Source: Rhizobium acidisoli
GTDB lineage: Bacteria; Pseudomonadota; Alphaproteobacteria; Rhizobiales; Rhizobiaceae
NCBI RefSeq assembly: GCF_002531755.2
Contig: NZ_CP034999.1
Coordinates: 186,001 to 250,000, forward strand
Length of the DNA: 64,000 nt
Direction: 5' to 3'
The notes under the pieces were generated by a model. That model made no database searches, was not told where the DNA came from, and saw only the letters and a program-made list of their open reading frames with translations. Position 1 is the stretch's first letter, and every line of letters starts with the position of its first letter. The position numbers and the translations under genes are program-made. Of this stretch, positions 7,909-16,517 are shown in pieces.

Positions 7909-7926
7909 GTTTTCCACGTTTTCAGG
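7882..7926. repeat. 9-bp tandem repeat array (about five units)
   Basis: On the plus strand, consecutive 9-bp units read TTTTTCCAT, TTTTTCCAT, CTTTTCCAT, GTTTTCCAC and a degenerate GTTTTCAGG. The array lies 36 bp upstream of the antitoxin start, immediately before an AT-rich promoter-like stretch (TATATTAT on the minus strand). Operator iterons for the toxin-antitoxin repressor complex are the simplest reading. Confidence 0.6.
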
Positions 7927-7936
7927 AAAACGGCGC

Positions 7937-8878
7937 TCATGCGCCGTCTCCTGAAGCCTGCCAGACCGGGATGCCGAGCCGGCGCGCCTTATCGGCAAGA
8001 TTGCCCGTGATCCCGTTTCCCGGAAAAACGATCAATCCGGCGGGCATGACCGACAGCATCTCGTCATTGCGCCGGAAGGGGGCGGCCTTCGCATGCTTGG
8101 TCCAGTTGGGCTTGAAGGTGATCTGCGTAACCTTGCGGGCGTCGGCCCAGCAGGCGGCGATCCGTTCGGCGCCTTTTGGCGAGCCGCCGTGCAGCAGCAC
8201 CATGTCCGGGTGCTTGGCACGCACCTGATCGAGCCTGGCCCAGATCCGCTCGTGATCGTTATAGTCCATGCCGCCGGAGAACGCGATCTTGGTACCGGCA
8301 GGGATCAGCACCTCCGTCTCGTCGCGGCGACGGGCGGAGAGGAAGTCCCGGCTGTCGATCATCGCCGCCGTCATATTGGCGTGGTTGACCTTCGAGCCGG
8401 TACGTGGCCGCCAGGACGAACCGGTCTGCGCCTCGAACAGGTCGGCCGCGTAGTCGCGCATGAACTCGAAGGCGTTGCGGCGCTCCAGCAAAGTGATGCC
8501 TTCGGCAATGAGGCGTTCGAGTTCGACACTCTTCACCTCCGAGCCGTCCTGCTCGCCCTGTCCGGTGCGCTGCGCCTCCTCATTGCGGTCGAGTTCGCGC
8601 TGAATGCGCTCGCCGGCGCGATGGAAGAGATTGGGGATCGACCAGAATAGGTCTTCGAGATCGGGCTCCAGGCGTGTGTCACCGAGCATCTCGGCGAAGG
8701 CACCGAAGATCGCGGTGATCGATGACTGGACCTGTGGCTCTTCCGGCAATGGCCGCGGATCGGGCTCGTCCTGGAAGGGACGATAGCCGAAGATTTGCAT
8801 CTCGTAGATGAAGCGATCGGTCGGGGAGGATGCATGGTGGGGCTCGATGCCGTCGTCGGGGTGAAGGATCAGGTCCAT
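7937..8878 (-). CDS. DUF2493 (SLOG-fold) protein
   Basis: This 313-aa protein has an acidic N-terminal half with helical segments (AGERIQRELDRNEEAQ). The C-terminal DUF2493 domain begins near residue 195 with KIAFSGGMDYNDHERIWARL and continues with LLHGGSPKGAERIAACWA. DUF2493/YspA proteins belong to the SLOG superfamily of nucleotide-binding folds. The GGSPKGAER loop is the expected nucleotide-contact region. The gene is preceded by a long GC-rich leader with nested inverted repeats. The cellular role on plasmids is unknown. Confidence 0.85.
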   Translation of the reverse strand: MDLILHPDDGIEPHHASSPTDRFIYEMQIFGYRPFQDEPDPRPLPEEPQVQSSITAIFGAFAEMLGDTRLEPDLEDLFWSIPNLFHRAGERIQRELDRNEEAQRTGQGEQDGSEVKSVELERLIAEGITLLERRNAFEFMRDYAADLFEAQTGSSWRPRTGSKVNHANMTAAMIDSRDFLSARRRDETEVLIPAGTKIAFSGGMDYNDHERIWARLDQVRAKHPDMVLLHGGSPKGAERIAACWADARKVTQITFKPNWTKHAKAAPFRRNDEMLSVMPAGLIVFPGNGITGNLADKARRLGIPVWQASGDGA

Positions 8879-9252
8879 GGTGGTCTCCGTTCATGGGCCG
8901 CGCCTCTCGCGGCCTGACGGCGAACCCGGTCACGCGGGCCGAGGCCGGAACCGCAAGCAGAGCGAAGCGGCCCAGCGAAGCGCCGGGCGGCGGAAGAAGG
9001 GTTTCTTGGTCCGCGAGGAATGACGGGCCATCGCATCGGCCCGAAAAATGGGAACCGTTTTCGGAAGAGCCGATGCATAAAATGGCCCGGCAGGGGAGGA
9101 AACCCGACTGACCCGCTGAAGGCCCGGAGGCCCGCGTGGTAAGGGTCGCCTCTCGGCAGGCCCGCGGGCGGGCGCCCACACGGGAGCCACGCTCCGTGGA
9201 CCGTCCATCGCCCACGCCGCAGCAATCCCGCCTACCCCTTCCGACAGCCTCA
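8879..9252. other. GC-rich intergenic region with nested inverted repeats
   Basis: There is no convincing coding frame in these 374 bp. The main content is the structured element at 8999-9105. A further pair, GCGGGCC near 8936 and GGCCCGC near 9158, could close a larger structure. Confidence 0.6.
8999..9105 (-). ncRNA. Long nested inverted repeat, candidate structured leader upstream of DUF2493
   Basis: GGGTTTC (8999-9005) pairs with 9099-9105. GGGCCAT (9025-9031) pairs with 9082-9088. GCATCGGC (9033-9040) pairs with 9069-9076. CCGAAAA (9041-9047) pairs, with one shift, to TTTTCGG (9058-9064). The inner three helices nearly stack into one long hairpin. It begins about 120 bp upstream of the DUF2493 start on the minus strand. 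Function not known. Confidence 0.5.
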
Positions 9253-10287
9253 TCAGGGCAGGAAGGCCGTCGCATCTTCCGGAGTGAGTTGAGCCCTGAG
9301 GCTTGCGGTCAGCCGGTCGGGACCCAGCCAGCGCAGATCCTCGTTAAAGTCGCCGAGTTCCGGCGACAGCACCAGCGGCAGGATCCCGCATCCCTGTGCC
9401 CTGCGGCTCAGTCCCTCGATCCCGTGGCGGCCGGCCGCATCCGCGTCGGCGGCGATATAGATGCGCCGGCATCCGGGAGGGAAGTTGAAGGCCGCGAGGT
9501 GATTGGCCGTCAGGGCGGCGACCATCGGCATGGCGGGCATCACATGCGAGAGCGACAGCATGGTTTCGAGCCCCTCGCCCGCCGCCAGGACCGGCACAGG
9601 ATCGTTGATCGGAAAGCCGAAGCGGACCGCATTGCCGAGCAGGCCGCCGAGCGCACGGCGGGGATCGTCTACCCTGGCCTTGCCGTCGCCATCCGCATCG
9701 AGCCAGGTGCGGTGGACGCCGGTAATCGCTCCGGCCGCATCGGTGACGGCTGCGATCAGTGCCGGATAGCTTGTCGCCCGGCCGGTGACGAGATCACGGT
9801 AGTAGCAGGACGGATGGAAGCGGAGCGCTGTATGCGTGGATGCCCGCAGGATTCCTCGCTCGCGCAAATATGCGTCTGCTAAAGTGAGGGCCAGCGGTAC
9901 GGTCATCCGAAACAGGCGGCGCGCCCGTTCTGCGGCTGGCCTATCGAAAGGCCGATTGTCATCGCCATAAGCGCAGTTGGACGAAACAGGCCCGGGTCGC
10001 GGCAGGCTCAGGAAATGCCGTACCTCCTCCGCGACGTGGCGGAAGTCGACCAGGCCACAGGTCTCACGAACGAGATCGAGCAGATCGCCGAACTGCCCGG
10101 TCGCGGCATCCGTCCATCGGCCGGCCCGTGGACCGACCAGATGCACGTAGAGCGACTGGCCCTTGTTGTTGCCGACATCGCCGACAAGCCAGTAGTTGCC
10201 GGCCCGGCGACCGGCGGAGAGATAGTGGCGGCAGACCCCCTCCGCGTTTTCCGCGAGACGGCCCGCCAGATCGGCGGCGGACAGCAT
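9253..10287 (-). CDS. Toprim-domain primase-like plasmid protein
   Basis: This 344-aa protein has an N-terminal DNA primase-like region (GQSLYVHLVGPRAGRWTDAA). A Toprim domain begins near residue 225, with the conserved glutamate in VLAAGEGLETMLSLS and the acidic pair in IYIAADADAAGRHG. Toprim folds bind Mg2+ and carry out phosphodiester chemistry in primases and topoisomerases. Without a visible zinc-finger or helicase domain, it is probably an accessory plasmid primase. It lies 12 bp downstream of the strawberry-notch gene on the same strand. Confidence 0.85.
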   Translation of the reverse strand: MLSAADLAGRLAENAEGVCRHYLSAGRRAGNYWLVGDVGNNKGQSLYVHLVGPRAGRWTDAATGQFGDLLDLVRETCGLVDFRHVAEEVRHFLSLPRPGPVSSNCAYGDDNRPFDRPAAERARRLFRMTVPLALTLADAYLRERGILRASTHTALRFHPSCYYRDLVTGRATSYPALIAAVTDAAGAITGVHRTWLDADGDGKARVDDPRRALGGLLGNAVRFGFPINDPVPVLAAGEGLETMLSLSHVMPAMPMVAALTANHLAAFNFPPGCRRIYIAADADAAGRHGIEGLSRRAQGCGILPLVLSPELGDFNEDLRWLGPDRLTASLRAQLTPEDATAFLP

Positions 10288-10299
10288 GACAGACCTCCA

Positions 10300-13200
10300 T
10301 CACGACCGGCGCACAATGTCGATGAGGCGATGACGCTGCATCAGCTTCGACAGGATCTCCGGCCCTTGGTCTGTGACAGGCACGAAGAAGCGCAGCTTCC
10401 AGTTGATCATCTCGGGGAACAGGCCGATCGACCGCAGCCAGTCGCGCATGCCGTCGGTAAAGCCAGTCAGTTCGACGCGGTAGTCGTTCATGACACGCGC
10501 CCGCCGCAGCGTCATGTCGCCGGCGAGCCCGATGATCGAGGATCCGACGACCAGCGATGCCCAGGCCTGGTCCGGCGCGATCACCATGGTCTGGTCGATC
10601 CCGAAGTTGCGGCAAAGCCCGGCCAGCCGATCGGGAGCGATGACACGGCCGACGATCCGTTCGCCGTCGTCCGTCTGCAGACGCCGCACGCGGCAGAAAT
10701 CCTGGGGCAGCAATTTCCAGATCGGCAGCAACAAACCGCTGACGATATGCATTGTCGACGTCGAAAATTCCGGCACTGCCGCGACTTCGGCATCCCAGGC
10801 AATTGCGAAAGCCTGTTCATCAGCCTCCTGCCAATTCGTCTCTTCGAGCTGACGGACTTCGAAGCGGAGCTCGTCCATCGGCCGGATCAGCGACACGCGC
10901 GGTTGAATGGAGCCGTCGTCCAGCATGATCGAGCGAGTCGGCACCATCACCGCTGGTCGGCCAGACTTGCCGTTGATCATCAGCCTGGCGCGCGGATCCT
11001 GCTTCAGCATGCTATGAACGTCCTTAAGCTGCATGGGTGCGTTGCGGTCCCGGCGCTCGATGGTCAAGAGATGCGATTGGGCGCCGGTGACCGGATGCGT
11101 ATAGATCAGCCGCCGGTCGGTGACCGTCATGCTGTCGGCGGTGATCGTCTCAAGCCCCTTGTCATAGATGCCGGCGGCAATCGCCCCTTCGATACGAGCG
11201 GCCAGCAGCTGCTCGAAGGCTTCGAACAACACGTTCTGCATGACGATCGTCAGTGCCAGCATGCGGTTGAGGAAGGTCTGGATCGGCGGCAGCTCATCCT
11301 TCAATCCACCTTCCTCCGAGGTGAGCGACAGGCCGGTGATGCTTTCGAACTTGTCGAGCGAGCAGCCTTCGATCCTGCCGGCGTGCAGCAGTCCGTAGAG
11401 TTGCCGCAGCGCGTCGCGAGCATATTGCGATTCGAGATTGTCCTCGGACCGGAACATGCCCTGCCCGCCGGTTTGGCGCTGACCGCGTGTGATGGCGCCA
11501 AGCGTGTCGAGACGCCGGGCGATCGTCGAGAGGAAGCGCCGCTCCGCCTTGACGTTGGTAGCGATCATCCGAAACCGCGGTGGCTGTTTCTGGTTGGTGC
11601 GATGACTGCGCCCAAGCCCCTGGATCGCCACATCGGCGCGCCAGCCCGCTTCCAGAAGGTTGTGAAGACGCAGGCGCTGATTTTTGGCGGCAAGATCCGC
11701 GTGGTAGGATCTGCCGGTTCCGCCGGCGTCGCTGAAGACAAGAATGCCCCTTTCGTCATCCATGAAGGCGCGGGCCTCATCGAGATTGGCGCTGCCCGGC
11801 CGGTTTTGCACGGCATAGCGCGCGATGGAGCTGCTGTCCTCCCGGCGAATGATGCGGCGGGAGCGGCCGGTGATCTCGGCGACCTTGCTGATGCCGAAAT
11901 GCTGGACGATCTGGTCAAGGGCGGTCGGGATCGCCGGCAGGCTGCCCAAGGTTTCGATCAGTTCGTCGCGACGCCGTTCGGCCTCCCGGCAAATGACTGG
12001 GTTGCCGTCCACGTCATGGACCGGCCGGGAACTCAGATTTCCATCAGCATCGGAAAATTCCTCGAAGAGCTGCACCGGGAAGGAGTGCATCAGGTATTCG
12101 ATGACATATTCCCGCGGCGTGACGTCGACCTGCAGATCGCTCCATTCCTCGGTCGGGATCTGCGCCAACCGGCGCTCGGTCAGAGCCGCTCCCGTCGAAA
12201 CGAGCTGGACGATGGCAGCATGACCATCGTCCAAATCTGCAGCGGTCGCTTTGAGGAGGGCCGGCGTCTTCATCGAGGTCAGAAGATGGTTGAAGAAACG
12301 CTGCTTCGAGCTTTCAAAGGCCGAGCGCGCGGCTGCCTTGGCGTTTTTGTTCAACGTCCCAGTTTTGCCGGTTATTCCGGACGCCTCCATGGCAGCGTCG
12401 AGATGGTTGTGGATGACCTGGAACGCCTCGGCATAGGCGTCGTAGATGCGGACCTGTTCCTCGGTCAGCTCGTGTTCGAGGATTTCGTATTGCACGCCTT
12501 CGAAGGAGAGCGAACGCGAGGCATAAAGCCCCATTGCCTTGAGGTCGCGGGCCAGCACTTCCATCGCCGCGACACCGCCATCCTCGATCGCGGCGATGAA
12601 CTCGGAACGGGTCGGGAAGGGAAAGTCGCTGCTGCCCCAAAGACCGAGCCGTTCGGCATAGCCAAGGGATTCGACGTCTGTTGCGCCAGTCGCAGAGACG
12701 TAGACGACGCGGGCGTCAGGAAGCGCGCGTTGCAGGCGAAGTCCCGCCCTGCCCTGTTGTGACGCCGCTTTATCACCGCGCTCCGTCTTGCCACCGGCCG
12801 CATTCGCCATGGCATGGCCTTCATCGAAGACGATAACACCATCGAAGTCGGCGCCGAGCCACTGGACGATTTGTTGCACGCGCGAGCGCTTGCCCTCACG
12901 CTCGTCAGTGCGCAGCGTGGCAAAGGTGGTGAAGAGGATGCCTTCGTCCAGCTTGACCGGCTTGCCCTGCCGGAAACGCGACAGGGGTGTCACAAGCAGC
13001 TTTTCTTGGCCCAGCGCGCTCCAGTCGCGCTGGGCATCCTCGATCAGCTTATCCGATTTTGAAATCCAGACATGGCGTCTGCGGCCTTTTAGCCAGTTGT
13101 CCAAAATGATGCCGGCGGCCTGGCGACCCTTGCCGGCGCCTGTTCCGTCGCCGAGAAACCAGCCGCGACGGAAGCGGACAGCATGTTCTGCATCCGATGC

Positions 13201-14688
13201 GACGGCCTTGAGATTGTCGAAGGAGGCATCGAGGCTCCAATGGCCGGCGAGATAGCCGGAATGGGCTTCGCCAGCATAGATGACGCTCTCGAGCTGGGCA
13301 TTGGAGAGATCGCCGCCGGTGACGACGCGCTCCGGCAGGTGTGGACGATAACTCGGCTTTGGTGGCGCGACGGATGCCATCGCCACGGATTCGACCAACC
13401 TATCGGGATGCGGTTTTGCATTGGGGATGTGGATCGATTGCAGCCGGTAGGCCTCGTAGATGCCATCAGCGGCATTGGTCTCATCTTTGGGCTGAGCGTT
13501 TCGCAGCTCATAGGAAAGTTCGATGATTTCGCCATCGACAGGTATCGGACGGACCGTTGCTGCAGGCCCCGCCTGTCCTCCGACCGCGGGGCGATGCGAC
13601 GTGGCGCTTGCTGCTGGACGCATTGTGTCCGCGCCCAGGATACCGCTGCGGAGTGCACCACTAGAGTTCGGCGTCGTCACGGACAAGCGCGTTGGAATGC
13701 CGCCGATCCAGGTCAGCAGTGTTTCCAGATCGTGCGCAGTGCCGCTCGACGTCATCAGCTTCGAAGGATCACGCGCCGGGATCTTGTCGATGACGATCAG
13801 GCGCGTTTCCGTCGTTGTGCCATGGCGGGCGTAGATGCTTCCGCCGATCGCCGCGGTGAACAGCACCGAGCCCTGCCCCTGAAGACGAACGAAAGCGTCG
13901 CGCCATGCCGAACTCTCCGGAGAAAGGCTGGCCCCAGTGATCGCGACCAACCGCCCGCCGGGGGCAAGGCGAGCGAATGCGGATGTGAGATGCCGCCAGG
14001 CAGCTTCGGTGACGCGACCTTCGACATGAACACCGGCGGAAAATGGCGGGTTCATCAGCACCACGGTCGGCTGAATGCGACGGTCGAGGTAATCGTCGAT
14101 ATGCGCGCCGTCGTGTTGCGATACCGGAACGCGGGGGAAAAGCTGCGCCAGCAGCGAGCACCGGACAGCCGCATATTCGTTGAGTGCCAGACGAGCATGT
14201 GCGAGTTTTGCAAAGATCGCCAGCAGGCCGGTTCCAGCCGACGGTTCGAGCACCACGTCAGCGGACGTGATGCCGGCAGCACGAGATGCGACGAAGGCAA
14301 GCGGGATCGGAGTCGAGAACTGCTGCAGGGCCTGGCTCTCTTCGGATCGGCGGCTGTGGGTCGGTAGAAGACGGACCGCCTTCGTCAGCATCGCGAGCGT
14401 CGATTGGGGCGAATGGTGGCAGGACACGATTGCGTGGAATTTGCGCAGGAAGAGAACCTGGGCGATCTCGGTCGCCTCATAGGCCTGCTTCCAGAGCCAG
14501 AGGCCCTCAGCGTCGCTGCCGCCGTAGACTTCGGTCATGATCTGCCGCAGGTTACCTGTAGCGAGGACTCTACCTTGCTCCAGCAGTGACGTGATTCGAC
14601 CGGCAGCAACTATGAGTGCTTCAGCGCCGGCTTTGATATCAGGACGTGGAGAGGTGGAAACAGTTTGATGATGCGCGATAATATTCAT
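10300..14688 (-). CDS. Strawberry-notch family helicase/methyltransferase-like protein
   Basis: This 1462-aa protein combines an N-terminal SAM-dependent methyltransferase-like region (VVLEPSAGTGLLAIF near residue 155, and the adenine-methylase motif NPPF near 213) with an SNF2-like strawberry-notch helicase core (GDGTGAGKGRQ near 520, DEGHAMANAAGG near 622, and the C-terminal helicase half with GLGRSHRTNQ). The ATG at 14688 has GGAG about 9 bp upstream, so it is preferred to 14772. Such proteins are conserved on rhizobial plasmids and may serve in DNA protection or anti-restriction. This is inferred from the domains. Confidence 0.9.
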   Translation of the reverse strand: MNIIAHHQTVSTSPRPDIKAGAEALIVAAGRITSLLEQGRVLATGNLRQIMTEVYGGSDAEGLWLWKQAYEATEIAQVLFLRKFHAIVSCHHSPQSTLAMLTKAVRLLPTHSRRSEESQALQQFSTPIPLAFVASRAAGITSADVVLEPSAGTGLLAIFAKLAHARLALNEYAAVRCSLLAQLFPRVPVSQHDGAHIDDYLDRRIQPTVVLMNPPFSAGVHVEGRVTEAAWRHLTSAFARLAPGGRLVAITGASLSPESSAWRDAFVRLQGQGSVLFTAAIGGSIYARHGTTTETRLIVIDKIPARDPSKLMTSSGTAHDLETLLTWIGGIPTRLSVTTPNSSGALRSGILGADTMRPAASATSHRPAVGGQAGPAATVRPIPVDGEIIELSYELRNAQPKDETNAADGIYEAYRLQSIHIPNAKPHPDRLVESVAMASVAPPKPSYRPHLPERVVTGGDLSNAQLESVIYAGEAHSGYLAGHWSLDASFDNLKAVASDAEHAVRFRRGWFLGDGTGAGKGRQAAGIILDNWLKGRRRHVWISKSDKLIEDAQRDWSALGQEKLLVTPLSRFRQGKPVKLDEGILFTTFATLRTDEREGKRSRVQQIVQWLGADFDGVIVFDEGHAMANAAGGKTERGDKAASQQGRAGLRLQRALPDARVVYVSATGATDVESLGYAERLGLWGSSDFPFPTRSEFIAAIEDGGVAAMEVLARDLKAMGLYASRSLSFEGVQYEILEHELTEEQVRIYDAYAEAFQVIHNHLDAAMEASGITGKTGTLNKNAKAAARSAFESSKQRFFNHLLTSMKTPALLKATAADLDDGHAAIVQLVSTGAALTERRLAQIPTEEWSDLQVDVTPREYVIEYLMHSFPVQLFEEFSDADGNLSSRPVHDVDGNPVICREAERRRDELIETLGSLPAIPTALDQIVQHFGISKVAEITGRSRRIIRREDSSSIARYAVQNRPGSANLDEARAFMDDERGILVFSDAGGTGRSYHADLAAKNQRLRLHNLLEAGWRADVAIQGLGRSHRTNQKQPPRFRMIATNVKAERRFLSTIARRLDTLGAITRGQRQTGGQGMFRSEDNLESQYARDALRQLYGLLHAGRIEGCSLDKFESITGLSLTSEEGGLKDELPPIQTFLNRMLALTIVMQNVLFEAFEQLLAARIEGAIAAGIYDKGLETITADSMTVTDRRLIYTHPVTGAQSHLLTIERRDRNAPMQLKDVHSMLKQDPRARLMINGKSGRPAVMVPTRSIMLDDGSIQPRVSLIRPMDELRFEVRQLEETNWQEADEQAFAIAWDAEVAAVPEFSTSTMHIVSGLLLPIWKLLPQDFCRVRRLQTDDGERIVGRVIAPDRLAGLCRNFGIDQTMVIAPDQAWASLVVGSSIIGLAGDMTLRRARVMNDYRVELTGFTDGMRDWLRSIGLFPEMINWKLRFFVPVTDQGPEILSKLMQRHRLIDIVRRS

Positions 14689-14818
14689 CGAAGGATGCTC
14701 CAGGAGTGAGGAAAGAACAGCGGTCCCCAGCGTCCTGCCGAAGGTTCGCAGGAGCGATAATGGGGCAGCCACGGAAGGGTCGGGGATCGCCAGCTTGAAC
14801 TGCCGGCGATCGTCAGCG

Positions 14819-15073
14819 TCATGTCATCGGGCTTGCGATGGCGCCAATCGGATCGTCAGGATCGGGTGGCAGGTAGGCGTCGTAGGGATTGCCGTCGCTG
14901 AGATGGCCAAATGGCGTGAAGACGAATTCACCGTCACTACGACCTACGGCGCAGAGTACGTAACGCGGCTCGCGTGTTGCGGCATCCAGGCATTCCATGA
15001 GGGCAAGATTGCCATCGGACGCGGCGCGCAGCAGCGTGTTGAAGTTCGTGCGGGCATAATCGGGTATAGCCAT
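14819..15073 (-). CDS. Small conserved plasmid protein (DUF6117-like)
   Basis: This 84-aa protein starts MAIPDYARTNFNTLLRAASD and continues NLALMECLDAATREPRYVLC, a pattern I associate with a small family found next to strawberry-notch and DUF932 genes on alphaproteobacterial plasmids. It ends with an acidic, proline-rich tail (PPDPDDPIG). No enzymatic motif is visible. It follows the DUF932 gene after a terminator and precedes the strawberry-notch gene. Confidence 0.78.
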   Translation of the reverse strand: MAIPDYARTNFNTLLRAASDGNLALMECLDAATREPRYVLCAVGRSDGEFVFTPFGHLSDGNPYDAYLPPDPDDPIGAIASPMT

Positions 15074-15086
15074 TGCAGTGCTCCAT

Positions 15087-15116
15087 AAACAAAAATGCCC
15101 GGTACGGCGGCCGGGC
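15087..15116 (-). terminator. Rho-independent terminator after the DUF932 gene
   Basis: Read on the minus strand, a GCCCGG/CCGGGC stem with an 8-nt loop is followed by ATTTTTGTTT. It lies between the DUF932 stop (15166) and the next start (15073). Confidence 0.75.
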
Positions 15117-15165
15117 TGATGGTGATTTCGAGTGTTGAGGTTCTATGGATCTCCTCGAAGCCGGA

Positions 15166-16356
15166 TCAGGAGGCGCTCCCCAGCAGCTTTTTCGCTTTGC
15201 CTTCGAGTTCGAGCCGCGTGTCCTGATTGGTCTTGGTGCGCGCCAGCGCGGTGATGCCCTGCACGAAATCGAAGATCGATTCCGGCGGCCTTCCCTCCTC
15301 CGACAGCACCATCTCGATCACCTTGCCGGTCTCGCCTTTCGAAAAGCCGCGTCGGCGCAGGAAGGTTTCACGGTCGTCGTCCTTACGCGCGACGATCCGC
15401 TCGCGCGCCGCCTTGATGCCGGCGATGAAGGGCGCGGGCGACGAGTTGGCAAAGCTGGTCAGCGCGGGTGCTGCCTCATGCGCAAACCGCTGGGCCGCGA
15501 ATTTAGAGTGACGAATGGTGATCTCCTCGAAGTTCTCCGTACCCCAGAGGTTCCTGTTCGCGCAGACCGCTCGGAGGTAGAACGAAGCGATGCCCAGTGT
15601 CTTCGATCCAACCTCCGAATTCCAGGCATAGAAGCCGCGGAAGTAGAGATCGGGCTCCCCGTTTGGCAGGCGTCCGGCTTCGATTGGATGGGTGTCGTCC
15701 ACCAGGAAAAGGAAGACGTCGCGGTCGCTGGCATAAAGCGTCGTCGTGTCCTTGGTGATGTCGACGAAGGGATTGTGGGTCATCGTCGACCAATCGAGTA
15801 CGCCCGGCACCTTCCACATCGTGTCGCCAGTACCGTTGCCGGCAATCTTCATCACAGCCGCAACCAGTTCGTGGTCCCAGATGCGGCCATATTCCGGCCC
15901 GGTAACGGCTCGCAATTCCATCCGTCCGTCTTCCATCTCGAGCGTCTTCACCAGTTCGGCACGGTGGTTGAGCAATCCATGTTGAAGATTGATGGCCGCG
16001 AGCGGCGCCGGCAGCTGGCGCATATAGGTGGCCGGCGCGCCGACCAGGCTGCAGAGTTGACCGTAGCTCCAGTGGGTGGGCGCGATCGGCTGGCGCTGGC
16101 CGGGAACAAGGAGCTCAAGCCGCTCGGCATTGTCGCGTGTCGCCTCCACCCGGATTGCCGCGCTCTCGATCGTTCGCGCATGTGCGCGATCGGCTCGGGA
16201 CCGGACGGTATCGTAGAGTTCCGTCAGCGACAGGAACCGCTCGTCGTCAGGGCGCGAAAACCACTCCGACGAAACGCGGCCGATCCGTTCGCCACGGGAA
16301 ATATCGACCTTGAAGCGGGACGATGTGCGCTGGGTGTTGGTGCTGAGGGTGTTCAT
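15166..16356 (-). CDS. DUF932 family protein
   Basis: This 396-aa protein is a full-length DUF932 (phage/plasmid-like) protein. Features include PTHWSYGQLCSLVGAPATYM near residue 93, the aromatic FYAWNSEVGSKTLGIASFYL region near 230, and a lysine-rich C-terminus. DUF932 proteins are common on phages and plasmids. Their biochemical role is unproven, although association with DNA metabolism is usual. The gene stands between two hairpin terminators, which suggests that it is expressed on its own. Confidence 0.9.
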   Translation of the reverse strand: MNTLSTNTQRTSSRFKVDISRGERIGRVSSEWFSRPDDERFLSLTELYDTVRSRADRAHARTIESAAIRVEATRDNAERLELLVPGQRQPIAPTHWSYGQLCSLVGAPATYMRQLPAPLAAINLQHGLLNHRAELVKTLEMEDGRMELRAVTGPEYGRIWDHELVAAVMKIAGNGTGDTMWKVPGVLDWSTMTHNPFVDITKDTTTLYASDRDVFLFLVDDTHPIEAGRLPNGEPDLYFRGFYAWNSEVGSKTLGIASFYLRAVCANRNLWGTENFEEITIRHSKFAAQRFAHEAAPALTSFANSSPAPFIAGIKAARERIVARKDDDRETFLRRRGFSKGETGKVIEMVLSEEGRPPESIFDFVQGITALARTKTNQDTRLELEGKAKKLLGSAS

Positions 16357-16381
16357 TGGACTATCTCCTGAAAAGCAAGAA

Positions 16382-16399
16382 CCCGGCGCAGTGGCCGGG
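16382..16399 (-). terminator. Weak terminator-like hairpin upstream of DUF932
   Basis: A 5-6 bp GC stem (CCCGG/CCGGG), read on the minus strand, is followed by TCTTGCTTTT. It could act as a second terminator after parB. Confidence 0.45.
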
Positions 16400-16465
16400 C
16401 TGAGTTGAGGGATATGAAGGTGGTGATCGTAAAGTCGGGCATAGAACTGCTCTTGAAAACGGGGG

Positions 16466-16494
16466 CGGCCCAGTCTCCTTTCGGAGCCGGGCCG
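16466..16494 (-). terminator. Terminator hairpin after parB
   Basis: On the minus strand, CGGCCC pairs with GGGCCG and the inner CTCC pairs with GGAG around a GAAA tetraloop. The structure is followed by CCCCCGTTTTC. It lies 24 bp after the parB stop. Confidence 0.65.
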
Positions 16495-16517
16495 CTGGTT
16501 GAACTCTGAGAGAACAG

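Noticed and set aside
10015..12762. A 915-aa open frame on the plus strand
   Set aside because: It lies antisense to the strawberry-notch gene, has no recognisable domains and a shadow-like composition. The minus-strand frame has clear helicase motifs.
13183..14367. A 394-aa plus-strand frame
   Set aside because: It is antisense to the methyltransferase-like part of the strawberry-notch gene and has no family features.
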